A DNA stretch of 64,000 bases from Phenylobacterium deserti. Lineage in GTDB: Bacteria > Pseudomonadota > Alphaproteobacteria > Caulobacterales > Caulobacteraceae. Under the pieces are notes generated by a model. It had not been told where the DNA came from, made no database searches, and saw nothing but the letters and a program-made list of their open reading frames with translations. Made by a program: the position numbers and the translations under genes. Shown here piece after piece: positions 41,953-52,661 of this stretch. The stretch's first letter is position 1. Each line of letters begins with the position of its first letter. The stretch covers positions 1 to 64,000 of the forward strand of contig CAMCXF010000005.1 in assembly GCA_945883235.1 (NCBI GenBank), in the 5' to 3' direction.

Positions 41953-42156
41953 TCAGTCGCACTGCATATCTTGGCTGATCGTTTCGAGGTGTGCAACAAC
42001 ACTGAAATGATATTGACGACGGTGTGTATTGATATATTCCATTGTCAATTGAAAATGTCCATCCCGTTTCGTGTAATCCTTAAATTGTCGTCGCTGAAAA
42101 TACACTAATATTCTGCAAAGATCGGAAAAACTGTCTACATGACTAATATAGTTCAT
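41953..42156 (-). CDS. Hypothetical small protein in AT-rich DNA
   Basis: A 67-residue ORF (MNYISHVDSFSDLCRILVYF...) in markedly AT-rich sequence. No family recognised. It is convergent/overlapping the small gene upstream of the DUF2158 gene and may not be real. Confidence 0.3.
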   Translation of the reverse strand: MNYISHVDSFSDLCRILVYFQRRQFKDYTKRDGHFQLTMEYINTHRRQYHFSVVAHLETISQDMQCD

Positions 42157-42192
42157 TTATCATTAATAGAGAGCTATCGTAAGGATTTTATA

Positions 42193-42393
42193 ATGGCAGA
42201 TAATTTTGTGGCCGGTCAAGTAGTTCAACTCAAATCTGGTGGCCCCAAAATGACGGTTGCCGAAGCGGGAATCGATCAAGACAAAGATGCTTATGTATGG
42301 TGTAGATGGTTTGCAGGTTCGAAACTTGAGGTTAGTAAATTTGAGCCTGTTGTCTTGATGCATCCCGCTGGAGGAAATTCGCCGGGAAAGTAG
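42193..42393 (+). CDS. DUF2158 (YodC-like) protein
   Basis: A 66-residue protein: VAGQVVQLKSGGPKMTVAEAG and VWCRWFAGSKLEVSKFEPVVL match the DUF2158/YodC family pattern (VxLKSGGPxMTV and CxWFxGxKL). ATG 42193 is preferred to the track's upstream start, with TAAGGA upstream. AT-rich codon use differs from the neighbourhood, suggesting recent transfer. Confidence 0.8.
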   Translation: MADNFVAGQVVQLKSGGPKMTVAEAGIDQDKDAYVWCRWFAGSKLEVSKFEPVVLMHPAGGNSPGK

Positions 42394-42659
42394 TGGCGAC
42401 GTCACGCGTCATAGCCGAGTGGATGATGCGCGAGTTGGTGCGAGTTACTTATCTCGCTCAAGATAGTGTCGCCTGGGAAATCTCTGACCGCTTCGGCGAG
42501 CGGTTCATTTACGTTAACTCGAACGGAAACCCCGCAATCAATCGCGACGTATTGAGGGAATTCGACAGTCTGACCAAGTCGGCTGTTGTATGGGAGTTTG
42601 CCAGTCGATTGTGGAGAGCCCGCGAAGACTACGACCTCCCAAGTCGACGTCAACCCTAA
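42393..42659 (+). CDS. Conserved small protein (DUF6953-like)
   Basis: An 88-residue protein starting with GTG that overlaps the DUF2158 stop by one base: ATSRVIAEWMMRELVRVTYL, FGERFIYVNSNGNPAINRDVLREF, and a C-terminal WRAREDYDLPSRRQP. It resembles the DUF6953 pattern as I remember it. Likely co-translated with the DUF2158 gene. Confidence 0.6.
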   Translation: MATSRVIAEWMMRELVRVTYLAQDSVAWEISDRFGERFIYVNSNGNPAINRDVLREFDSLTKSAVVWEFASRLWRAREDYDLPSRRQP

Positions 42660-42733
42660 CTCTGGCGCAAGCGGCGAGCCTAACTGTGAGCTCTCGGCCT
42701 GCCATACCCGGCGCTGAACGAACCCGCCGCCCC

Positions 42734-43735
42734 CTACGCCACCCGCACCCGCGCCGTGCTTTCCGGCAAATCCGTGCCGAACGCGCGCTGGAAGAACTCG
42801 GCGACCGTGCCGCGTTCCAGTTCGTCGCACTTGTTCAGGAAGGTCATCCGGAACGCCAGACCGATGTCGCCGCCGAAGATTTCGGTGTTTTGCGCCCAGG
42901 TGATCACGGTGCGCGGGCTCATGACCGTAGAGATGTCGCCGTTCATGAAGGCGTTGCGGGTCATGTCGGCGACACGGACCATGGCGCTGATGGTGCGCCG
43001 ACCCTCGACGGTGTTGTAGCTGGCGGCCTTTGACAGCACGATCTCGGCTTCCACGTCATGGGCCAGATAGTTCAGCGTGGTGACGATCGACCAGCGGTCC
43101 ATCTGGCCCTGATTGATCTGTTGCGTGCCGTGATAGAGGCCCGTCGTGTCACCCAGACCGATGGTGTTGGTCGTGGAGAACAGCCGGAACCACTTGTTGG
43201 GCTGGATCACGCGGTTCTGGTCCAGCAGGGTCAGCTTGCCCTGCGCTTCCAGCACGCGCTGGATCACGAACATCACATCCGGACGGCCGGCGTCATACTC
43301 GTCGAACACCAGGGCGATGGGCCGCTGGATCGCCCAGGGCAGCATACCCTCGCGGAATTCGGTGATTTGCTTGCCGTCTTTCAGGACGATGGCGTCCTTG
43401 CCGACAAGGTCGATGCGGCTGACGTGGCTGTCCAGGTTCACCCGGATCAAAGGCCAGTTCAGGCGCGCGGCCACCTGCTCGATATGGGTCGACTTGCCGG
43501 TGCCGTGATAGCCCTGCACCATGACACGGCGATCAAAGGCGAAGCCCGCCAGGATGGCGCGCGTGGTCTCCGGATCGAACTGATAGGCTGGGTCCAGATC
43601 CGGCACGTGGCTGTCGCGATCTGTGAAGGCGGGAACCTTCATGTCGATGTCGACGCCGAAGGTCGCGCGCACGTCGACCTCCCGGTCCGGGGTGAGCGCG
43701 ATGAGCTTGTCTTCGGATGAGTCAAATGCAGCCAT
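42734..43735 (-). CDS. cobS: Aerobic cobaltochelatase subunit CobS
   Basis: A 333-residue AAA+ ATPase. Walker [11 protein letters not shown]; Walker [13 protein letters not shown]; sensor [11 protein letters not shown]. The N-terminus [26 protein letters not shown] is CobS-typical. It works with CobT (30501-32450) and CobN for cobalt insertion. Here it is about 10 kb from cobT, separated by accessory genes. Confidence 0.95.
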   Translation of the reverse strand: MAAFDSSEDKLIALTPDREVDVRATFGVDIDMKVPAFTDRDSHVPDLDPAYQFDPETTRAILAGFAFDRRVMVQGYHGTGKSTHIEQVAARLNWPLIRVNLDSHVSRIDLVGKDAIVLKDGKQITEFREGMLPWAIQRPIALVFDEYDAGRPDVMFVIQRVLEAQGKLTLLDQNRVIQPNKWFRLFSTTNTIGLGDTTGLYHGTQQINQGQMDRWSIVTTLNYLAHDVEAEIVLSKAASYNTVEGRRTISAMVRVADMTRNAFMNGDISTVMSPRTVITWAQNTEIFGGDIGLAFRMTFLNKCDELERGTVAEFFQRAFGTDLPESTARVRVA

Positions 43736-43813
43736 GGTCGGGTTCGATTACAGGCTTGCCGTGGCGGACGCAAACAGGTGTTTGATGCTAAAGTGACAAC
43801 GGAGGATACAACG

Positions 43814-44686
43814 ATGCCAACAGAAGCGCAAAGCGCCTGGCGGACGATCAGGGTGGCACCCCAGCCGACAGGCTTCGGCGCGGAGATCACCGGGGTTGAT
43901 CTGTCGAGGCCGCTGGCCACAGATGCCCTGGCCGAGGTGAAGGCCGCCTGGGCTCAACACAGCGTCGTGGTCTTTCCCGGCCAGCCCCTGACCCTCGACC
44001 AGCTTGAGGCCTTCACCCTGCAGATGGGTGCCTTCGGCGACGACCCCTATGTCAAGCCGATGGAGGGTCATCCGAATGTGCTGGAGGTGCGGCGCGAGCC
44101 GGACGAGAAGGTCACCCCATTCGGCGGCAACTGGCACTCCGACTGGAGCTTTCAGGCCCGGCCCCCGGCGGCGACGATCCTGCGGTCCGAGACCATCCCC
44201 CCGGTCGGCGGCGATACCCTCTATTGCGACGCGGCCAGCGCCTATGAGGCGCTGCCTCAGGCCACCAAGGACAAACTGGCCCCCTTGCGCGCGGTGCATT
44301 CGGCCAGTCGCGCCTATGGCCCGCAGAGCGCCTACTCGCGGGAGCTCCACCTTCGCGCCATGCCGATCATCGTCAGCCCCGAGGCCGACAAGACCTATGT
44401 CCATCCCCTTGTCCGCACCCATCCGGTGACGGGTCGCAAGGCGCTGTTCGTGTCGCCTGTCTATACCGTCGGCATCGAGGGCATGGCTCCCAACGACGCC
44501 GACCCGCTGCTGGCGGAACTTCACCGGCATCTGGTCCAGGACCAGTTCATCTATCGCCACCACTGGACGCCGGGGATGGTGGTGATCTGGGACAATCGGT
44601 GCACGATGCACAATGCGCTGGGCGGCTATGATGGCCACCGGCGCGTCATGCACCGCACCACCGTGGCGGGCGAGGCGCCGGTCTAG
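43814..44686 (+). CDS. TauD/TfdA-family Fe(II)/2-oxoglutarate dioxygenase
   Basis: A 290-residue dioxygenase. Metal motif HxD in GGNWHSDWSFQARPP and distal His in RRVMHRTTVAG; Arg for 2OG in the same block (HRRVMHRTT). The N-terminus (GAEITGVDLSRPL) is TauD-like. Taurine, alkyl sulfate or phenoxyacid substrates are all possible. ATG 43814 has GGAGG upstream; divergent from cobS. Confidence 0.88.
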   Translation: MPTEAQSAWRTIRVAPQPTGFGAEITGVDLSRPLATDALAEVKAAWAQHSVVVFPGQPLTLDQLEAFTLQMGAFGDDPYVKPMEGHPNVLEVRREPDEKVTPFGGNWHSDWSFQARPPAATILRSETIPPVGGDTLYCDAASAYEALPQATKDKLAPLRAVHSASRAYGPQSAYSRELHLRAMPIIVSPEADKTYVHPLVRTHPVTGRKALFVSPVYTVGIEGMAPNDADPLLAELHRHLVQDQFIYRHHWTPGMVVIWDNRCTMHNALGGYDGHRRVMHRTTVAGEAPV

Positions 44687-44708
44687 CAGCCCGGCAGGGG
44701 GTAGGACC

Positions 44709-45158
44709 ATGAAGATCCAGATTCTGGGCGCACTGGCCGCGCTGGCGATCGCGGGGTCGGCGCGAGCCGAGCCGCCGCCGCCGGCCTTGATGCCGAAAGC
44801 GATCTCCGGCTCCGGCTGGAGTGTCATGGATCTGGAAGCCGCAAGGGCCTGGTACATCGACAAGCTGGGCATGAAACAGGTCGGGACCTATGCCCGCGAC
44901 GGCAAAATCATCGAGTACATCATGGGCTATGAGGGCCCGCCGGGCAGCGCAATCCTGGCGCTGCTGGCCACGCCGCAGCGCAAGCCAGGTGTGAACACCC
45001 TGAGCCGGCTGATCCTGCACGTACCCGATGCCAGGGCTCTGGCCGCCCATCTGGCAAAACAGGGGATCATGACGAGCGAGGTTGTGCCGGGCGTGGCCTA
45101 TTTCCTGTCCGACCCCGAGGGCAATCCCGTGGAGCTGTACACACCGCCGTCGCGCTGA
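44709..45158 (+). CDS. Secreted VOC-family (glyoxalase-like) protein
   Basis: A 149-residue protein: signal peptide (IQILGALAALAIAGSARA), then a vicinal-oxygen-chelate domain with SGWSVMDLEAARAWYIDKLGMK and DPEGNPVELYTPP. Exported VOC proteins are uncommon. ATG 44709 is 22 nt after the dioxygenase stop, probably the same transcript. Confidence 0.82.
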   Translation: MKIQILGALAALAIAGSARAEPPPPALMPKAISGSGWSVMDLEAARAWYIDKLGMKQVGTYARDGKIIEYIMGYEGPPGSAILALLATPQRKPGVNTLSRLILHVPDARALAAHLAKQGIMTSEVVPGVAYFLSDPEGNPVELYTPPSR

Positions 45159-45160
45159 AA

Positions 45161-46441
45161 TCAGTCCTCGAACCGCGTCCGCAGCATCAGCAACCCGACG
45201 AAACTGAGCGCCGCGGCGGCGGCCAGATAGCCGCCCACTGGCACCAGGCCGCCGGCGTTCGCCAGTGATTGGGCGATGACCGGGGTCAGGCCGCCGCCGA
45301 TGATCCCGCCGACGTTGAACACCATCGAGGCCCCGGTGTAGCGCACGCGCGGCGGAAACAGGCTGGGCAGAAACGCCCCCAGCGGACCATAGACGAAGCC
45401 CATCACGAACAGCGCCAGTGACAGCCAGGCCCAGACCATCACCAGCGAGCCTGCGCCCATCATTCCGGCCATCACTGCGCCCACGCCGACGGTCGCCAGG
45501 CACCCGCCCATCAACACGCGCCGCGAGGTGGTGGCGTCCGCCGCATAGCCGGCGGCGATGATGCCGGCAGCCATGAAAATGATCGCGCCCAGCTGCACCT
45601 GCAGGAACGTCTCGCGGCTGTAGCCGAGCACTTTCGTGCCGTATCCCAGGGCAAACGCGGTCGAGATGTAGAAAACGGCAAAGCAGGCCACCGCCGCCAA
45701 TGTGCCGCCGATCAGCGCGCCCGGATGACGCAGGACCACCTCGGCCATGGGCACGTGGCTGGTTTCTGACTGTTCCAGCACTTTCTGGAATGCCGGGGTC
45801 TCGCCGATCCTCAAACGGACCCACAAACCCACGCCCACCAGGATCGCGCTGGCCAGGAATGGCAGCCGCCAGCCCCAGGCCTGGAACGCCTCGGGCGACA
45901 GGAACAGGCCCAGGAGCAGGAACAACCCGTTGGCGGCGATGAAACCCACCGGCGCCCCCAGCTGCGGGAACATGCCGAACCGCGCCCGCCAGCCGGGCGG
46001 CGCGTTTTCCACTGCCAGCAAGGCCGCCCCGCCCCACTCGCCGCCCAGCCCGAAGCCCTGGCCGAATCGGAGCAGACACAGGAGCGCCGGCGCCACCCAG
46101 CCAACCAGGGCATAGCTGGGCAGGAACGCGATCAGAAACGTCGACACACCCATCGTCAGCAGCGAGGCCACCAGCGTCGACTTGCGTCCGATCCGGTCGC
46201 CGAAGTGGCCGAACACAGCGGCACCTACGGGGCGGGCAAAGAACGCGACGGCAAACGTCGCATAGCTCTGCAGCAGCTGCGCCGAATCCGATGATTTGGG
46301 AAAAAACAGGTCCGGGAACACCAGCGCCGCGGCCGTGGCGTAGATGTAGAAATCATAGAACTCCACCGCTGTTCCGACCAGACTGGCGGTCAGGACACGG
46401 CGGTTGGAAGCGCTGCCCGCGCGAGACGTTTCAGATGCCAC
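45161..46441 (-). CDS. MFS transporter, metabolite:H+ symporter (MHS) family
   Basis: A 426-residue 12-TM major facilitator. The MHS features are the YDFYIYATAAALVFPDLFFP N-terminus and FGHFGDRIGRKSTLV (conserved loop 2-3), and GFGLGGEWGGAAL. Members move dicarboxylates, betaine, shikimate or aromatic acids. Convergent with the VOC gene, 2 nt apart. Confidence 0.9.
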   Translation of the reverse strand: MASETSRAGSASNRRVLTASLVGTAVEFYDFYIYATAAALVFPDLFFPKSSDSAQLLQSYATFAVAFFARPVGAAVFGHFGDRIGRKSTLVASLLTMGVSTFLIAFLPSYALVGWVAPALLCLLRFGQGFGLGGEWGGAALLAVENAPPGWRARFGMFPQLGAPVGFIAANGLFLLLGLFLSPEAFQAWGWRLPFLASAILVGVGLWVRLRIGETPAFQKVLEQSETSHVPMAEVVLRHPGALIGGTLAAVACFAVFYISTAFALGYGTKVLGYSRETFLQVQLGAIIFMAAGIIAAGYAADATTSRRVLMGGCLATVGVGAVMAGMMGAGSLVMVWAWLSLALFVMGFVYGPLGAFLPSLFPPRVRYTGASMVFNVGGIIGGGLTPVIAQSLANAGGLVPVGGYLAAAAALSFVGLLMLRTRFED

Positions 46442-46523
46442 GGACGTGTCCCCCTGTTGCGAATGACTTCGCCTCCGGAGCGGGCGGGGTCAAGCCGGTT
46501 GGCGCCCCGGCACCTTTGCGGCC

Positions 46524-46573
46524 AGAGCACGACAGCTTGAAGTGGATACCGGTTCGAGCGCCCGTCGTGCTCT
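46524..46573. repeat. Palindromic repeat with AGAGCACGAC arms
   Basis: AGAGCACGAC...GTCGTGCTCT flank a 30-nt interior containing GGATACCGGTTCGAG. This is the alphaproteobacterial intergenic palindrome type (related to AGAGCATGATC...GATCATGCTC repeats). It lies upstream of the aminotransferase gene. Confidence 0.75.
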
Positions 46574-46587
46574 AAATGTATGAGAAC

Positions 46588-46635
46588 GAGCCTGTTTATC
46601 CGTTTCAGATGGTTCCATCTGAAACGGACAGGCTC
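46588..46635. repeat. Palindromic repeat directly following
   Basis: GAGCCTGT-ttat-CCGTTTCAGATGG / CCATCTGAAACGG-a-CAGGCTC is an almost perfect 20+-bp inverted repeat. It lies just upstream of the aminotransferase start at 46648, so it probably forms a strong hairpin in its leader. Confidence 0.75.
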
Positions 46636-46647
46636 TAGGGCGATAGG

Positions 46648-47790
46648 ATGAGCGCTCAGGTCGATCCCTTCCACGCCATCTCCATCAGCGGGCTGGCCCA
46701 GCGGCTGAAGGCCGAGGGGCGCTCGATCATCCATATGGAGTTCGGCCAGCCGTCCACCGGCGCGCCGAAAGCTGCCATCGTGGCCGCTCATGCGGTGCTC
46801 GATGCCGAGCCCATGGGTTACTGGTCCAGCGATCCCCTGAAAGCCCGGATCTGCCGTCACTACGCGGAGATCTACGGGGTCGCGGTCGAACCTGCCCGCA
46901 TTACGCTCACCAGCGGCGCGTCTCCTGCGCTGGTGCTGGCACTGTCGGCCACCTTCAGGCCCGGCGATGTGATCGCCATGGCGCGGCCGGGCTACGTCGC
47001 CTATCGCAACACGGTCAAGGCGCTGCACATGGTGCCGCTGGAGATCGCCTGCGGGGCGGAAACCCGGTTCCAGTTGACCGCGGCGATGTTGGCCTCGCTT
47101 GAGCCCGCCCCCGCCGGTGTGATCCTGGCCAGCCCGGCCAACCCGACCGGCACAGTGATCCCGGGACCAGAGCTGGCGGCCATCGCCGAGGTCTGCGCGG
47201 CAAGGGGCATCCGCATCGTCTCCGACGAAATCTACCACGGCCTGAGCTACGACCGGCCCACGCACTCGATGCTGGAGTTCGCCCCCGACGCCATCGTCGT
47301 GAACAGCTTTTCCAAATATTTCAGCATGGCGGGCTGGCGCCTGGGCTGGCTGATCGTGCCGCGCGAAGAGGCCTCGCGCGCCGTGGCCTATATGGGCGCG
47401 CTGTTTCTGACCGCGCCGTCGCTGGCCCAGCACGCCGCCCTGGCGGCCATGGACTGTCGCGACGAGCTCGAGGGCCATCTGTCCACCTACCGCCGCAATC
47501 GGGAGCTGTTACTGGAGGCGCTGCCGAAGCTGGGGCTGGAGAAGATCGCCCCGCCGGACGGCGCGTTCTACATCTGGGCCGATGTCGGGGCCTTTACCGA
47601 CGACAGCCTGGCCTTCTGCAAGCAACTGCTGCGCGACACCGGCGTCGCCCTGGCCCCCGGCATCGACTTCGACCCCGCCCTTGGCCACCACTTCATCCGG
47701 CTGAGCTTCGCGGTCTCGACGCCAGAGGTCGAAGACGCCATCCGGCGGCTGACGCCGTGGTTCGCCGCAAGAGGCGTGGCCACGTCATGA
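46648..47790 (+). CDS. Class I/II pyridoxal-phosphate aminotransferase
   Basis: A 380-residue fold-type I aminotransferase. PLP-Lys in NSFSKYFSMAGWRLGW; conserved EFGQPSTGAPKAAI, SPANPTGTVIPG and Tyr/Arg loops. Probably an amino-acid or 2-oxo-acid transaminase; substrate unknown. The start is only 12 nt after the palindromic hairpin. Confidence 0.88.
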   Translation: MSAQVDPFHAISISGLAQRLKAEGRSIIHMEFGQPSTGAPKAAIVAAHAVLDAEPMGYWSSDPLKARICRHYAEIYGVAVEPARITLTSGASPALVLALSATFRPGDVIAMARPGYVAYRNTVKALHMVPLEIACGAETRFQLTAAMLASLEPAPAGVILASPANPTGTVIPGPELAAIAEVCAARGIRIVSDEIYHGLSYDRPTHSMLEFAPDAIVVNSFSKYFSMAGWRLGWLIVPREEASRAVAYMGALFLTAPSLAQHAALAAMDCRDELEGHLSTYRRNRELLLEALPKLGLEKIAPPDGAFYIWADVGAFTDDSLAFCKQLLRDTGVALAPGIDFDPALGHHFIRLSFAVSTPEVEDAIRRLTPWFAARGVATS

Positions 47791-47794
47791 GGGC

Positions 47795-48187
47795 CTACCG
47801 TCCGGACGCCTCGCCCACCGCACCGGCCACCGTGGCGCGCGCGGCGCATTGAATCAAGGCGGTGCGGGTCTCCGGGCTCAACGCCTGGCTCTTCTCGGCC
47901 GCACCCTCAAGCGTGCCGGTCTTGACCGTCTCGACGATAATCTCGGTCAGCCCGCGCAGCTGGCCAGCGTCGAGTTTTGAGCCCAACTGATCCTGGACGC
48001 ACCCACAGAACGCCTCGCTCTGGCCGGCAACCGTGCAGGCGGTCTTGAGACTGACCATCCCGGACGCCGTGCGGGTGGCCTCCTTCGCGAAGTCTCCCGC
48101 GCCGGCCTTGATCGCTGATCCGGCGTTGTCGCAGGCGACCAGGGCCAGACCGGCCAATAGAACAAGACCAAGACGCAGGTTCATCAC
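47795..48187 (-). CDS. Hypothetical lipoprotein
   Basis: A 130-residue lipoprotein: MMNLRLGLVLLAGLALVAC with the lipobox Cys, then a helical domain with two Cys (TACTVAGQSEAFCGCVQDQ) and a C-terminal Cys (LIQCAARAT). No named family. Convergent with the aminotransferase, 4 nt apart. Confidence 0.78.
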   Translation of the reverse strand: MMNLRLGLVLLAGLALVACDNAGSAIKAGAGDFAKEATRTASGMVSLKTACTVAGQSEAFCGCVQDQLGSKLDAGQLRGLTEIIVETVKTGTLEGAAEKSQALSPETRTALIQCAARATVAGAVGEASGR

Positions 48188-48359
48188 GATAGAAGTCCTC
48201 CAGGCCGACCAGATGCGCGGGTTCCATGCGCCATAGTCGTCTCGCTATCCAATTCCAACTCGGCATCTGACAGATGCGACGTCGCAATGCTGATATGGTG
48301 TGGGGGCCTTGACGCGCCACCCCGGGCGCCGTCTCTCCCAGCCGAGCAGGGAGACATAC

Positions 48360-49361
48360 ATGCAGACGCGCCGCATCGGTCAGTTCGAGGTTTCCGCCAT
48401 CGGCCTGGGCTGCATGAGCCTCAGCCACGCCTACGGTGCCCCTCCGCCCCGGGCACAGGCGGAACAGGTGCTGCTGGGCGCGCTGGACGCGGGCTATACC
48501 TTCTTCGACACGGCGGCGGTCTATGGGCTGGGCCACAACGAGACGCTGGTCGGCGAGGTCCTGAGCCCGCATCGCGACAAGTTCGTGCTGGCATCCAAGT
48601 GCGGTATCACCGACGCCACCGGCACCCAGCGCGGCATCGATGGCCGGCCGGAGACGATCAAGGCGCTTTGCGAGGTCAGCCTCAAGCGGCTGAAGACCGA
48701 GGTGATCGACCTCTACTACCTGCACCGTATGGACCGTCAGGTGCCTATCGAGGACAGCGTCGGGGCGCTGGCCGAGCTGGTGGCAGAGGGCAAGATCCGC
48801 GCGATCGGACTGTCCGAGGTTTCTGCGCCGACCTTGCGCAAGGCCCACGCCGTGCATCCGATTGCCGCGTTGCAGACGGAATACTCGCCGTGGACCCGCA
48901 ATCCCGAGATTGCCGTGCTGGACGCCTGCCGCGACCTGGGCGTGGCATTTGTGGCCTTCTCGCCGGTAGGCCGCGGGTTCCTGGCCGGCGGTGTCACCGA
49001 TGCCGCGAAACTGGAAGAGGGCGACTTTCGCCGTGGGATGCCGAGGTTCCAGGGCGAGGCGTTCCAGGCCAATCTGGCGCTGTATCGAAACTTCGAGGCC
49101 CTGGCCCGCGACGCCGGCTGTACGACGGCGCAGCTGTGCCTGGCCTGGCTGCTGCAGAAGGACGAGATCATCGTCCCCATCCCAGGCACGACCAATCCTG
49201 ACCACATGCGCGAAGATGCGGCGGCGGCCGGAGTGACCCTGTCCGACGCCGTGATGGCTCAGGTGGATCAGCTGGTAAACGGCGACACCGTCACTGGCTC
49301 CCGTTACGCCCCGGCTATGCAGGCCTCGGTGGACACAGAGCTGATGCCGACCGAGGGGTAG
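48360..49361 (+). CDS. Aldo/keto reductase
   Basis: A 333-residue NAD(P)H-dependent oxidoreductase of the AKR13/Tas-like group: MSLSHAYGAPP, FFDTAAVYGLGHNETLVGE, the catalytic Tyr in AVYG, Lys in VLASKCGI, and DLYYLHRMD. TIM barrel; substrate carbonyl unknown. ATG 48360 has a GGGAG ribosome binding site. Confidence 0.88.
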   Translation: MQTRRIGQFEVSAIGLGCMSLSHAYGAPPPRAQAEQVLLGALDAGYTFFDTAAVYGLGHNETLVGEVLSPHRDKFVLASKCGITDATGTQRGIDGRPETIKALCEVSLKRLKTEVIDLYYLHRMDRQVPIEDSVGALAELVAEGKIRAIGLSEVSAPTLRKAHAVHPIAALQTEYSPWTRNPEIAVLDACRDLGVAFVAFSPVGRGFLAGGVTDAAKLEEGDFRRGMPRFQGEAFQANLALYRNFEALARDAGCTTAQLCLAWLLQKDEIIVPIPGTTNPDHMREDAAAAGVTLSDAVMAQVDQLVNGDTVTGSRYAPAMQASVDTELMPTEG

Positions 49362-49376
49362 CCTTGCCTCACCCGC

Positions 49377-49506
49377 AAAGCGGGGGAGGGGGACCGCGCC
49401 CCGTAGAGGGCGTGGTGGTGGGGGCGAGTTCAAGCGACGAGCCCGGTCCCGCCCCTTCCACCGCGTCCTGCGGCCGCGGTCCCCCTTCCCCGTGAACGGG
49501 GAAGGC
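49377..49506. repeat. Long imperfect palindrome, family 2 copy 2
   Basis: Same design as 28665-28790: GGGGGAGGGGGACCGCG, inner hairpin, GTGGTGGGGGCG, loop, CGCCCCTTCCACCGCG, CGGTCCCCCTTCCCC and a CCCCGTGAACGGGG hairpin. The two copies differ mostly in the loop and inner hairpins. Confidence 0.75.
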
Positions 49507-49519
49507 AAGATGTGTGATT

Positions 49520-50368
49520 CTACCGCAGCGCCGCCGGGAACTTCGGCAGGGCGTCGAAGTCGGCGGGGACGTGTTCGAGGATCACGCGCGCCTTGTTGGC
49601 CGCCGCCAGGGCCTCGACCTTGTCCATGCTGCGCAGGCTCATGGCCCGGTCGACGTTGAAGCGGGGGACCCGGCGGGCGGCGCGGCTTTCGGCAATGTGC
49701 CACATGTCGCCGGTCAGGATCACGGGGCCGGCCTTGCGCAGTCGCACCATCAGCACCGTATGGCCGGGGGTATGGCCCGGCGTCTGGTGGATCGTCACCG
49801 ACCCATCGCCGAAGACGTCGTGGGTGGCGTCACCCTCGATCAACACCGTCTTCGAGGTCTCCAGCGCCGAATAGGCGGCGAAGCCCTTCACGTCGGCTCG
49901 TGCGCTGGGGCGAAATGCATAGGCGCGTTCATCGGGATCAACGATCCAGGTGCTGGCGGCAAACAGGCCGGCATTGCCGATATGGTCGACATGGCTGTGC
50001 GAGATTGAGAGGTACTCGATGTCGGCGGGGGTCAGGTTCAGTTGCTTCAATTGGTCGGTCAGTTTGCGTGACACGGTGATCCCGCCCGGCAAGGTGCCTC
50101 CGGGGTTGTCAGCAATCCACTGAGGGACGCCTGTATCCCAGACCAGATCGCCCTTGGGATGGCGGATCAGGTAGCAGGGCACCACCATGCTGGCGGGCTT
50201 GCCCTTGTAGGATCCGTCATCGGCGTAACCGTCGGCGTTGGCCATGGTCAGCCGGCCGCAATCCATCGCGTAGAGGCGGATATCGGGCTTGGCGGCTGCG
50301 GCGACCGGCAACGCGGGCAGAGCCAGCAGGAGCGCCAGACCGATACGGCGGAATTTCTTCCCGAGCAT
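49520..50368 (-). CDS. Secreted MBL-fold N-acyl homoserine lactonase-like hydrolase
   Basis: A 282-residue metallo-beta-lactamase-fold protein: signal peptide (IGLALLLALPALPVAAA), then the AttM/AiiB-type features LYAMDCGRLT, SISHSHVDHIGNAG (HxHxDH), HQTPGHTPGHTVLMV and the late His. It resembles N-acyl homoserine lactonases, and an exported location fits. Start at ATG 50368; the track extends it upstream. Confidence 0.83.
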   Translation of the reverse strand: MLGKKFRRIGLALLLALPALPVAAAAKPDIRLYAMDCGRLTMANADGYADDGSYKGKPASMVVPCYLIRHPKGDLVWDTGVPQWIADNPGGTLPGGITVSRKLTDQLKQLNLTPADIEYLSISHSHVDHIGNAGLFAASTWIVDPDERAYAFRPSARADVKGFAAYSALETSKTVLIEGDATHDVFGDGSVTIHQTPGHTPGHTVLMVRLRKAGPVILTGDMWHIAESRAARRVPRFNVDRAMSLRSMDKVEALAAANKARVILEHVPADFDALPKFPAALR

Positions 50369-50418
50369 TGCAAAACCTCTCCCGATTTGTCCCAGACTGC
50401 GCTGGTCAGCGAAGCCTG

Positions 50419-51041
50419 TCACCCCCGCGTCCACTCCGGTTGGCCTACGTCGTCCAGTCGGGTTGCCCGACCGTGCAGCGCGACCTCGCGGAACTGATAG
50501 AGCCATGCCGCCGTGGGCGCGTTCACCCACTGGCCGCGCAGCCGCATTTGCAGGATCAGGTTGTCGCCGTGCGGGTGAGCTTGCCGTCGCGGCGACCTGG
50601 GATGATCCAGCTCGGCTAGCGGGACGCGCCAGGCCACGTGCACCTCGACCGGGTCGGGGGTGACCGTCAGCTCGGCGTCGGACCAGAACACCACCGGCGT
50701 CACCCGATGACCGCCCAGGGTCTTGAAGTCATCCAGCTGACCTAGGGCGGCGTCGCGTCCCAGCGACACACCCAGTTCCTCGGACGTCTCGCGACGGGCG
50801 GCGTCGATGACGTCCTCGCCCGGTTCGATATTTCCGCCGGGCAGGGCGTAGTTGCCGGCATTGCGGCGCATGGTCAGCGCGCGCCGGGTCAGCAGGAATG
50901 TCGGTGCGCCCTTGTGGGGCGACACTACAACGGCCACGGCTGCCAGCCGCAGGCCGTCTGGCGCAATCTCCCGGCGGGAGAAGTCCGCGAGGTTGGCCGC
51001 GATCCGGGATCGCAGGTCAGAGTGCGGAAGTCCGGCCCAAC

Positions 51042-51045
<4 letters not shown>
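50419..51045 (-). CDS. NUDIX hydrolase (CoA pyrophosphatase-like)
   Basis: A 208-residue NUDIX protein. The NUDIX box is GGNIEPGEDVIDAARRETSEELGV (G-x5-E-x7-RE-x2-EE-x-GU). The CoA-pyrophosphatase-type LLTRRALTMRRNAG segment precedes it. The GTG start at 51045 was chosen because it overlaps the upstream monooxygenase stop (GTGA), i.e. coupled translation. Confidence 0.82.
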
Positions 51046-52661
<1,616 letters not shown>

